Source: RGIG9041 sp045593905 (GTDB lineage Bacteria > Bacillota > Clostridia > Oscillospirales > QAKW01). From it: a stretch of DNA of 5,269 nucleotides. The notes under the pieces are model-generated. The model was given only the letters and a program-made list of their open reading frames with translations, did no database searches and was not told the origin of the DNA. The DNA is taken from positions 1 to 5,269 of the forward strand of contig JAZNXL010000005.1 in the NCBI GenBank assembly GCA_045593905.1. Reading direction: 5' to 3'. The position numbers and the translations under genes are program-made. Positions 1 through 5,269 of this stretch are shown here, one piece after another (within the stretch, counting starts at the first letter, position 1; every line of letters starts with the position of its first letter).

Positions 1-1
1 C

Positions 2-148
2 TGGTATGAGCGCGTTGCATCTGCCATTGGCGGACTGCTTTTAATCTACCCTGGTATTGTAACCGACGCTATCGGCGTTGCGCTTGTTGCGGCTGTGCTT
101 GTAGTTCAGCTTGTTGCAAAAAAGCAAACTGCTGCGCTTAAGGTTTAA
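2..148 (+). CDS. C-terminal fragment of a membrane protein, probably TRAP transporter fused permease (DctQM type)
   Basis: Only the last 48 codons are present; the gene enters from the left edge and stops at TAA 146-148. The fragment begins WYERVASAIGG and contains one long hydrophobic stretch, with the motif YPGIVTDAIGVAL near its middle, ending in a short basic tail (AKKQTAALKV). An R-x-x-A-x-x-G-G-hydrophobic-P-G-x-x-T-D-x-x-G pattern followed by a last transmembrane helix is typical of the extreme C-terminus of TRAP transporter fused permeases, which import organic acids with an extracytoplasmic binding protein and an ion gradient. That assignment is from family memory on a short fragment, so another polytopic transporter remains possible. 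The helix and the stop are directly visible. A terminator follows about 65 bases downstream, so this is probably the last gene of its operon and unrelated in function to the surface proteins that follow. Confidence 0.62.
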   Translation, partial: WYERVASAIGGLLLIYPGIVTDAIGVALVAAVLVVQLVAKKQTAALKV

Positions 149-213
149 TAATATTAAAACATTTATGGCAGGACTTAAAACAATCAACTTTGTTGTTGAA
201 GGTATTGACCGCT

Positions 214-238
214 AAAAACAGCCTTTAGGCTGTTTTTT
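214..238 (+). terminator. Intrinsic terminator after the transporter gene
   Basis: AAAAACAGCC (214-223) pairs with GGCTGTTTTT (228-237) around a TTTA loop; the GC-rich core ACAGCC/GGCTGT is followed by an uninterrupted T-run to 238. The A-tract before the stem means it could also stop transcription coming from the right. It separates the transporter operon from the surface-protein genes. Confidence 0.85.
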
Positions 239-280
239 GTTTTGTATAAAATTTGTCAAAATTTTTGTTACAAATAATAA

Positions 281-309
281 TTGAATTTAAATATAAAATA
301 TTGTAATAT
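281..309 (+). promoter_or_regulatory. Predicted sigma-A-type promoter of the first SLH protein gene
   Basis: A -35-like TTGAAT (281-286) is followed after 17 bases by a -10-like TAATAT (304-309), which predicts a start near 316 and a leader of about 33 bases. The main support is comparative: the spacer before the next gene carries TTGAAT and TACTAT with the same 17-base spacing in an ungapped alignment. The region is so AT-rich that alternatives exist, including a perfect TATAAT at 309-314 that overlaps this -10 but has no good -35 at normal distance. No gene lies between 149 and 348. Confidence 0.55.
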
Positions 310-333
310 ATAATATATAGTTTTTAATAAAAA

Positions 334-339
334 AGGAGG
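334..339 (+). promoter_or_regulatory. Ribosome binding site of the first SLH protein gene
   Basis: A consensus AGGAGG sits 9 bases before the ATG at 349. It fixes the start codon, which also gives a complete signal peptide directly after the initiator Met. Confidence 0.9.
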
Positions 340-348
340 ACAAGCAAA

Positions 349-2748
349 ATGTTAAAAACTAGAAAAATAATAAGTATGATACTAACTGTATGTATGCTTA
401 TGTCACTTGTTTCTACTGTTGCATTTGCCGGCGGTGCAAATGTGGCAAAAGTAGGCGACACCGAGTATTCAACACTCCAAGAGGCAATTAATGCTGCAGC
501 AGATGGCGACACAGTATATTTGCTTTCAAGTGTTAGCGAAAGTCAGCCGATAACTATTTCAAAGTCAATTACTATTGACGGTGACGGTAATTGCTTAACT
601 TATACTGGCACAAACCGAGCTATTGACATAAAATCTTCAAGCGAACTTTACAATGTTAACATTACAGAGCTTGAAATTGTTGCAGACAACGCTCAACGCG
701 GTATTAACTTTAACAATGGCGGTAAGCTTAACTTAAGCAACGTTATTTTTGAATCGAACAAAAGCGACAAAGCAACCTATGCTATTAACCTGCCCGGCTC
801 TTCTGACGGCGCAGAGGTTACAATTGAGAACAGCGTTTTAAAAGGCCTTATTGCTCTTAATATTTGGGGCGAGGGCGTTAAAGTAAACGCAACTGCAACC
901 GAGTTTATAAGCTACGATTATTCTGAAGCTGAAGACTACGCAGCAATTGTATTAAACGATGACGGCGAAACTGCTGCTGAAAATACTGTTGTAACTCTTA
1001 CAAACTGCGAGGTTAGTGCAACAACTGAGACAGGTGCACAGTCACAGGCTATATTTAATGCTACCAAAACAGGCAGGGTTGATTATGATGATGCAACCGT
1101 AATAAACGGAACAGTTATTGCTCCTGTTGCAATTATTCATTACGATAATAATATGCATTATGCCTATACAACCTTGCAAGATGCAATCGACCGTGCAATA
1201 AAAGACAACAAAGCTGTTGAAATTATAAACAACATTACTCAAACCGATATTATTACAATTGACGGCGCAGTTACAATTAACGGTAACGGCTACAAGCTTA
1301 TATCAACTGCAAGCCGCGCTATTAATGTTGACACCACAGCCCAGGTTACTATAAACGACCTTGTTGTTGAAGCTAAAGGCGGTTGTCAGCGCGGTATTAA
1401 CATTATTAACAAAGCAGGTACAACAAACCTTAATAATGTAACCGTTTACGGTGAAACACATTATGCAGTACATGTTGCAACATCGGCAGGCGCTGCAGTT
1501 GTTAACGTTGACCAGTGTGACCTTACAGGCTATGGTGCTGTTGCAACCTACGGTTCGGGCAGTAATGTAACCGTGACTGACAGTAACCTTACAGGTATCA
1601 ACATTTATAAAGATAATGGCAGCAATTCATTTGCAACTATCGCCGCAGGTGGAGAAGATATTATAATTACCGTAACAGGCGGAAAGGTTGTAGCTGAGTC
1701 TACCGAGGGTCTTGCACAGCAGATGGTTGCTGGCTCAATAAAAGGCAGCATTAAAAACTTAACTGTTACTATTGATGCCGAAATTGAAACCAAAGGTACA
1801 GCCGTTATTATGGGCTTTGACCCCGCTGATAATCCAAGCCTTAAGTTCCGCGCTGAATATAAAGACAAATTACTCGCCGAGGGCTTTGCTATCAGCTCTA
1901 CAGCAACCGAGGGCATTATTGGTATTGACTTTACAAAAGAGGTATTTACCGTAACCTATGTTGCAGACGATAATACTGTGGCAGTTGTTTATGTTCAAGA
2001 GGGCGCAAACGTTGAAACCGTTCCCGAGGTTCCTGCAAAAGATGGCTTTACAGGTAAATGGAACAGCGATGGCACAAATATAACAGCCGACACCGTTATT
2101 ACAGCTGTTTACACCAAAAAAGAGGTTGAACAGCCCAAACCCGAACCCGAGGTAGAAATTGTTGATACCAAAGAAATATTTACCGACGTTGCAAAAGACG
2201 AATGGTATAAAGAGTATGTAGACTATGCATACTCACACAAGCTTCTTGTTGGTATGAGCGAAACTGAGTACGGCGTTGATGAGGCGCTTACACGCGGTAT
2301 GTTTGTTACAGTTCTTGCACGTATCCACGGCATCGACACAGGCGCCGACGCTAACAAAGACGCAAAACCCGACTTTACCGACGTTAAAGCAGGCGAGTAC
2401 TACTCAAAGGCTGTTGAGTGGGCAAAGAAAAACGGCGTTGTTGCAGGCTACGAGGACGGAACATTTAAACCAAATGCTACCGTAAGCCGTCAGGAGCTTT
2501 GCAAAATGCTTGCAAACTATGTAGAGTTTGCAAAAGTAACATTAAAAGACGATAAAGCTGCTATCGACTTTGCCGATGCTGACAAAATTGGTGATTGGGC
2601 AAAATCAGCAGTTACCGCTTGTCAAAAAGCAGGTATTGTTGTTGGCTACGAGCTTAACTCAAAAACCTACTTCGGTCCGCAAGATACCGCAACACGCGCT
2701 CAGGGTAGCGTTATCCTTGCAAAATTCCATTCAGAATATGTAAAATAA
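349..2748 (+). CDS. Secreted SLH-domain surface protein with duplicated beta-helix module
   Basis: A complete 799-residue exported cell-surface protein. Residues 1-27 are a Sec signal peptide: basic K3/R5/K6, a hydrophobic core and a probable signal peptidase I cut after AFA; no lipobox is seen. Residues about 40-257 and 273-482 are two copies of a beta-helix-like module, each opening with Y-x-T-L-Q-(E/D)-A-I and an (I/V)TI(D/N)G-x-GN turn, and each containing a QRGIN strand. This is the pattern of pectate-lyase-like right-handed helices, but no lyase or hydrolase active site was recognised. Residues 532-589 look like an InlB B/Flg_new-type repeat (VPAKDGFTGKW, then DTVITAVYT). A Pro/Glu-rich linker (about 591-609) leads to three SLH domains at 610-665, 675-730 and 740-799, which bind secondary cell wall polymer. 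The gene has its own promoter, RBS and terminator. The role could be adhesion, glycan binding or S-layer structure; the architecture is certain, the function is not. Confidence 0.93.
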   Translation: MLKTRKIISMILTVCMLMSLVSTVAFAGGANVAKVGDTEYSTLQEAINAAADGDTVYLLSSVSESQPITISKSITIDGDGNCLTYTGTNRAIDIKSSSELYNVNITELEIVADNAQRGINFNNGGKLNLSNVIFESNKSDKATYAINLPGSSDGAEVTIENSVLKGLIALNIWGEGVKVNATATEFISYDYSEAEDYAAIVLNDDGETAAENTVVTLTNCEVSATTETGAQSQAIFNATKTGRVDYDDATVINGTVIAPVAIIHYDNNMHYAYTTLQDAIDRAIKDNKAVEIINNITQTDIITIDGAVTINGNGYKLISTASRAINVDTTAQVTINDLVVEAKGGCQRGINIINKAGTTNLNNVTVYGETHYAVHVATSAGAAVVNVDQCDLTGYGAVATYGSGSNVTVTDSNLTGINIYKDNGSNSFATIAAGGEDIIITVTGGKVVAESTEGLAQQMVAGSIKGSIKNLTVTIDAEIETKGTAVIMGFDPADNPSLKFRAEYKDKLLAEGFAISSTATEGIIGIDFTKEVFTVTYVADDNTVAVVYVQEGANVETVPEVPAKDGFTGKWNSDGTNITADTVITAVYTKKEVEQPKPEPEVEIVDTKEIFTDVAKDEWYKEYVDYAYSHKLLVGMSETEYGVDEALTRGMFVTVLARIHGIDTGADANKDAKPDFTDVKAGEYYSKAVEWAKKNGVVAGYEDGTFKPNATVSRQELCKMLANYVEFAKVTLKDDKAAIDFADADKIGDWAKSAVTACQKAGIVVGYELNSKTYFGPQDTATRAQGSVILAKFHSEYVK
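466..1119 (+). repeat. Beta-helix module, copy 1 (residues about 40-257 of the first SLH protein)
   Basis: The copy starts at Y40-S-T-L-Q-E-A-I and runs through SITIDGDGN, RAIDI, QRGINFNN and LNLSNV to a second half with YAAIVLNDDG and VVTLTNCEV. It aligns in order with copy 2 downstream at an offset of about 233 residues. Repeated short strands ending in Asn or Gly turns fit a parallel beta-helix. Boundaries are approximate. Confidence 0.7.
1165..1794 (+). repeat. Beta-helix module, copy 2 (residues about 273-482 of the first SLH protein)
   Basis: The copy starts at Y273-T-T-L-Q-D-A-I and carries AVTINGNGYKL, RAINV, QRGINIIN and LNNVTV, then FATIAAGGED and ITVTGGKVVAES, matching the order of blocks in copy 1. 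DNA identity survives only in short stretches such as CGCGGTATTAAC, so the duplication is old or has been under strong selection at protein level. Confidence 0.7.
2176..2745 (+). other. Three SLH domains encoded at the end of the first surface protein gene
   Basis: SLH1 begins IFTDVAKDEWYKEYVDYA and has the LTRGMF helix; SLH2 begins DFTDVKAGEYYSKAVEWA, with GYEDGTFKPNATVSRQEL; SLH3 begins DFADADKIGDWAKSAV, with YFGPQDTATRAQ. In known SLH proteins the three domains form a pseudo-trimeric wall-binding head and the T-R-A-E motif contacts the wall polymer. Here that motif reads TRGM, SRQE and TRAQ, so it is non-canonical in each copy although the Arg is always kept. Confidence 0.93.
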
Positions 2749-2750
2749 AT

Positions 2751-2780
2751 AAAAAATCGCACTTTTGTGCGATTTTTTTT
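2751..2780 (+). terminator. Intrinsic terminator after the first SLH protein gene
   Basis: AAAAAATCGCAC (2751-2762) and GTGCGATTTTTT (2767-2778) form a perfect 12-bp stem with a TTTT loop and a T-run to 2780. It starts 2 bases after the TAA stop and is symmetric enough to act in both directions. It implies that the next gene is transcribed from its own promoter. Confidence 0.92.
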
Positions 2781-2781
2781 A

Positions 2782-2810
2782 TTGAATTTTTACCTAAAAT
2801 ATTATACTAT
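2782..2810 (+). promoter_or_regulatory. Predicted sigma-A-type promoter of the second SLH protein gene
   Basis: TTGAAT (2782-2787) and TACTAT (2805-2810) lie 17 bases apart. The 30 bases from 2782 to 2811 match 24 of 30 positions, ungapped, with 281-310 upstream of the first SLH gene. The predicted start near 2817 would give a very short leader of about 17 bases that begins just before the RBS. An alternative -10 is TATACT at 2803-2808, with a 15-base spacer. Confidence 0.6.
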
Positions 2811-2820
2811 AGAACTATAA

Positions 2821-2826
2821 AGGAGG
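2821..2826 (+). promoter_or_regulatory. Ribosome binding site of the second SLH protein gene
   Basis: A consensus AGGAGG lies 7 bases before the ATG at 2834 and fixes the start, which is followed at once by a typical signal peptide. Confidence 0.9.
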
Positions 2827-2833
2827 AGATAAT

Positions 2834-5269
2834 ATGTTCAAAAAATCACTATCCATTATTCTATCGGTATTAATGCTGTTTACCTGCCTTACACCGTTTT
2901 GTATGGCGGCAACTATTGACTATACCGACGTAATAGCTGCGTTCGGTGCCTCGAACGTAAACGTTATGGGTGAGCGTATTGTGCTTACAAACAACGTTGA
3001 CCTTAATACAAACGTTGATTTACCCGCAGGCACGGTGCTTGACGGCAACGGTTTTTATATAACATATACGTCGGCAGTGCGCATAAAAACACTTGGTAAT
3101 GCGGAGTTTTATAACTTCAGGGTAAACTATAACCCGGGCGCTGCAACCTGTAACTACACCGTTTTTGTAAGCGGTAATAATTCGGTTGTAAGATTTTTTA
3201 ACTCGTCTATCAACGCGCCCCAAAACTACGGCATAACCGTTTATAATGCTGACGGCGCGCGTGTTGAGCTTAACGGCTCAACAGTTTCGGGCTTCGTTCC
3301 GTTTATTCCGTTTAACGACTGTGAGCTCGTTTTGCAAAGCTGGTCAAGTATTATGGTGCACAACAGTTTTCCGCTTGTAAACAATAACAACGTTGGCGCA
3401 ATCTTAATTAACGAGGGCTACGATATTGACGTGACCGTTGAAGGCAACGGCTCAATCACTGCTGATGGTGATAACTGCACACCCGTTAACATTAACGGCG
3501 CAGGCAACCAAAGCACTGTTACTATTGGTGAGAATATTGAAATTAACGATACCGTTACCGAGAACGATATTGATAATATAACCACCTGTGTTGTTGATGG
3601 CTATATCAAAAAAGCCGATGGCACACGCGTTTATAAAAAATATCTTAAAGACCTTATAGAAACTGCCGATGACGGCGAAACCGTTGTTATTGCCGATGAC
3701 CTTAAACTGTTACCCGACTATTATGCAAACGACGAGTTTGCAAGTGGTAATGATATTACAATCGACCTGCGCGGCAACAATATCGGCGCTATCAAAACAA
3801 CAGGCGACAACACAATCACAGTTAAAAACACCGATTCACAAAAAGCCGCTTTTGGCGCAGGTAAAGACCTTGGCAACGTTAAAGTTGACTCGGGCGCATT
3901 CTCAGAGGATATAAGTGGATATATTGACTCTGAGCAATATGTTGACTCACAAACAGGTGTTGTTTATCCGCTTATTTTGTCAAAAGCGCTTACCGACGGC
4001 AAAATCAAAGTTCCGTCAGTAAAACCCGAAGACGCTTGGGAGTCTTACTCATACACCAACTGGTACCTTTCAAAATTTAGAACCGATACGCTTGAATTGT
4101 ACTGTAACGGTGTTGACAACGGTAAAACAATAATCAGCATTTACGACCTTGAAACATACGAGCTTGTATCTGAGTACGAGGGCATTGACGTTGAGTTTAC
4201 AGGCGGCGATGAAGGCGTTTTAGAAACTGTTAAAGGCTACTCGTCATTAATAGAAGACGAACAGACCTTTGCAGTAACCGACCTTGAGGTTGTTAACTAC
4301 TGGCTTTCGTGCTATGCATCAAATAACGATATGTCGCCCGTTCAGAATATTGCAAACTTCTCGGGCGAGCTTAAAGAGTTTTTAAACAATTCTAACATTT
4401 CAGTAAGCTTTGACACAGGCACAGGCATGGGCTGGGACGAAATGCTCGAGACCGCGGCGCTTGGCGAAGGCGTGTTTATTTACAACGACATCGCTTATGA
4501 CGTATTCGGTCCGTTCGGCGCAACTGCACAGCACGTAATCTACGTTGACGACAGCACCGCAACCACAAAAGACGCGCTTATGGCGGCTGCTCAAAAACGT
4601 ATTGACGACTATGTAGGCGAGGGTAAGGTTACCCTTTACTACGGCGGTCTTTTTGAAGACATTTATGATTATTGCGGATATGTTGACGAATGGCAAGACT
4701 TTGACGTATCGGCTATTGAACACTACTTTGTAGCATCAATCGGCACAGGCGAGCAAATGCTTTTAATCGTTCCAAACAGCGCAAAAATGAAAGCACCCAC
4801 CTACACAACCGCTGACGTTGTGTCAAAGGTTGAAATAAGCTCTGATTCATCTGAAATCCCGCTTGATACCAAGGTTGATGCAAGCAAGCTTACATCAGGC
4901 GAGGCTTATGAAAGAATTATTAAAATTTTAGACGTTGATACCGAGCTTACCTACGACTTAAAACTCTATTCAAACACACTCGGCGACTACGTAACCAAGC
5001 TCCAAAACGGCAAGTTTTTGGTTAAAATCCCCGTGACTGACGAGCTTAAAGGCAAAACACTCGTTGCCCTCTACGTTGACGAAAACGATAACGTAACACC
5101 TTATGACGTAGAGGTTGATGAGAACGGCATTGCACAGTTTGAAACCGACCACTTCAGTATTTATACTCTTGTTGAACAACCGGCAGACGCACCCGCGCTC
5201 AAGGACACCTCAACCGTATTTACCGACGTTGTAAAAGACGAGTGGTATAAAGAATACGTTGACTATGCA
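2834..5269 (+). CDS. Secreted SLH-type surface protein with uncharacterised central domain, 3' end outside the window
   Basis: The frame is open for 812 codons with no stop and runs off the right edge, so the protein is longer than seen. Residues 1-25 are a Sec signal peptide (K3/K4, hydrophobic core, probable cut after CMA; Cys18 and Cys23 do not sit in a lipobox). Residues about 29-240 are Asn/Gly-rich beta-helix-like strands, including TVLDGNGFYIT and NNNN at 183-186. Residues about 266-350 look like another helix entry (LKDLIETADDGETVVI, then ITIDLRGNNI). Residues about 401-655 match no domain I recognise. Residues about 661-781 form a beta-rich module ending ETDHFSIYTLVE, a C-terminal pattern seen in many Gram-positive surface proteins. 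At 795 an SLH domain begins (VFTDVVKDEWYKEYVDYA); by analogy with the upstream gene, up to three SLH domains should follow. It has its own promoter and RBS, and is probably wall-anchored. Ligand or activity is unknown. Confidence 0.92.
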   Translation, partial: MFKKSLSIILSVLMLFTCLTPFCMAATIDYTDVIAAFGASNVNVMGERIVLTNNVDLNTNVDLPAGTVLDGNGFYITYTSAVRIKTLGNAEFYNFRVNYNPGAATCNYTVFVSGNNSVVRFFNSSINAPQNYGITVYNADGARVELNGSTVSGFVPFIPFNDCELVLQSWSSIMVHNSFPLVNNNNVGAILINEGYDIDVTVEGNGSITADGDNCTPVNINGAGNQSTVTIGENIEINDTVTENDIDNITTCVVDGYIKKADGTRVYKKYLKDLIETADDGETVVIADDLKLLPDYYANDEFASGNDITIDLRGNNIGAIKTTGDNTITVKNTDSQKAAFGAGKDLGNVKVDSGAFSEDISGYIDSEQYVDSQTGVVYPLILSKALTDGKIKVPSVKPEDAWESYSYTNWYLSKFRTDTLELYCNGVDNGKTIISIYDLETYELVSEYEGIDVEFTGGDEGVLETVKGYSSLIEDEQTFAVTDLEVVNYWLSCYASNNDMSPVQNIANFSGELKEFLNNSNISVSFDTGTGMGWDEMLETAALGEGVFIYNDIAYDVFGPFGATAQHVIYVDDSTATTKDALMAAAQKRIDDYVGEGKVTLYYGGLFEDIYDYCGYVDEWQDFDVSAIEHYFVASIGTGEQMLLIVPNSAKMKAPTYTTADVVSKVEISSDSSEIPLDTKVDASKLTSGEAYERIIKILDVDTELTYDLKLYSNTLGDYVTKLQNGKFLVKIPVTDELKGKTLVALYVDENDNVTPYDVEVDENGIAQFETDHFSIYTLVEQPADAPALKDTSTVFTDVVKDEWYKEYVDYA
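4034..4798 (+). other. Unrecognised central domain of the second SLH protein (residues about 401-655)
   Basis: This stretch differs from the Asn-rich beta-helix before it: it has more aromatic and acidic residues and mixed alpha/beta character. It holds a Trp/Tyr-rich start (WESYSYTNWYL), then GTGMGWD (529-535), GEGVFIYNDIAYD, GPFGATAQHVIYVDDS (559-574) and a predicted helix AAAQKRIDDYVGEGKV, followed by LYYGGLFEDIYDY. Such compact motifs suggest a folded conserved domain rather than a linker. Boundaries are by eye and no function is assigned. Confidence 0.5.
4814..5176 (+). other. Beta-rich pre-anchor module of the second SLH protein (residues about 661-781)
   Basis: Alternating strands with VKIPVTDELKGKTLVALYVD, a short turn (DENDNV), and the terminal ETDHFSIYTLVE. 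The plan 'P-x-x-L-x-G-K, then V-D-E-x, then F-x-T-D-H-F-S-x-Y' is one I associate with modules placed just before wall anchors in Gram-positive surface proteins. The role is probably structural; the family name is not certain. Confidence 0.5.
5216..5269 (+). repeat. Start of SLH1 in the second protein, near-copy of bases 2176-2229
   Basis: These last 54 bases match 48 of 54 positions, without gaps, with the SLH1 start of the upstream gene. Four of the six differences are silent; the other two change Ile to Val and Ala to Val. Sequence before this block is not alike between the genes, so the similarity begins sharply at the SLH domain and presumably continues past the window edge. Confidence 0.85.

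Noticed and set aside
309..314. Perfect TATAAT as the -10 of the first SLH gene
   Set aside because: It has no -35 at 16-18 bases; TTGAAT would be 22 bases away. The overlapping TAATAT at 304-309 has correct spacing and matches the promoter of the second gene, so it is preferred, though not excluded.
324..512. 62-codon minus-strand frame with a hydrophobic C-terminal stretch
   Set aside because: It is antisense to the RBS and signal-peptide region of the first SLH gene; the hydrophobic run is the mirror of AT-rich spacer and signal-peptide codons.
1605..1916. 103-codon open frame on the minus strand
   Set aside because: It is antisense to the second beta-helix module of the first SLH protein, which is supported by its RBS, signal peptide and domains. 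Ser/Pro/Ala-rich low-complexity translation with no domain.
2860..2910. Possible lipoprotein signal in the second protein (Cys18 or Cys23)
   Set aside because: The residues before each Cys (MLFT and LTPF) do not fit the L-A/S-G/A-C lipobox, whereas CMA-A at 23-26 gives an acceptable signal peptidase I site.
3020..3223. 67-codon minus-strand frame
   Set aside because: Antisense to the beta-helix-like part of the second surface protein, with no RBS or recognisable motif.
3669..3914. 81-codon plus-strand frame overlapping the second SLH gene
   Set aside because: Out-of-frame shadow inside a well-supported gene; Thr/Gln/Leu-rich composition and no RBS.
4400..4723. 107-codon open frame on the minus strand
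   Set aside because: It lies fully inside the second SLH protein gene, has no convincing RBS, and its Val/Asn/Cys-rich translation is what the reverse complement of GTT/AAC/GCA-rich coding DNA gives.
1..5269. CRISPR array, tRNA/rRNA, insertion sequence or riboswitch
   Set aside because: No regularly spaced repeats, no terminal inverted repeats or transposase motifs, no structured RNA signature, and the predicted leaders (about 33 and 17 bases) are too short for a riboswitch.

Overview
The window reads as a piece of a low-to-moderate GC, Gram-positive-type anaerobe, most likely a Clostridia-class Firmicute. The reasons are strong AGGAGG ribosome binding sites, AT-rich spacers with sigma-A-like promoters, hairpin plus T-run terminators, and secreted proteins with SLH (S-layer homology) cell-wall anchors. 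No species can be named. All supported genes are on the + strand.

Layout: (1) bases 2-148 are the last 48 codons of a membrane protein, best read as the C-terminus of a TRAP-type fused permease. It is followed by a short tail and a strong intrinsic terminator at 214-238. (2) Bases 239-348 are an AT-rich promoter region. (3) Bases 349-2748 encode a complete 799-residue secreted protein: signal peptide, two tandem copies of a right-handed beta-helix-like module, one Listeria/Bacteroides-type (InlB B / Flg_new-like) beta-repeat, a Pro/Glu linker and three C-terminal SLH domains. (4) A terminator at 2751-2780 and a short promoter/RBS region follow. (5) Bases 2834-5269 encode a second secreted protein, open at the window edge after 812 codons: signal peptide, two beta-helix-like stretches, a large central region I do not recognise, a beta-rich C-terminal module, and the first 18 residues of an SLH domain almost identical to SLH1 of the upstream gene.

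The two large genes look like paralogous cell-surface proteins arranged in tandem, each with its own promoter and RBS rather than in one operon. Their promoters align without gaps over 30 bases (24 identical) with the same -35/-10 spacing, so coordinated expression is likely. The shared plan is export by Sec, non-covalent attachment to secondary cell wall polymer through SLH domains, and display of an elongated beta-helical stalk or binding/lyase-like fold. No catalytic residues could be assigned, so the substrate and function are unknown. The most novel-looking part is the central region of the second protein (about residues 401-655).
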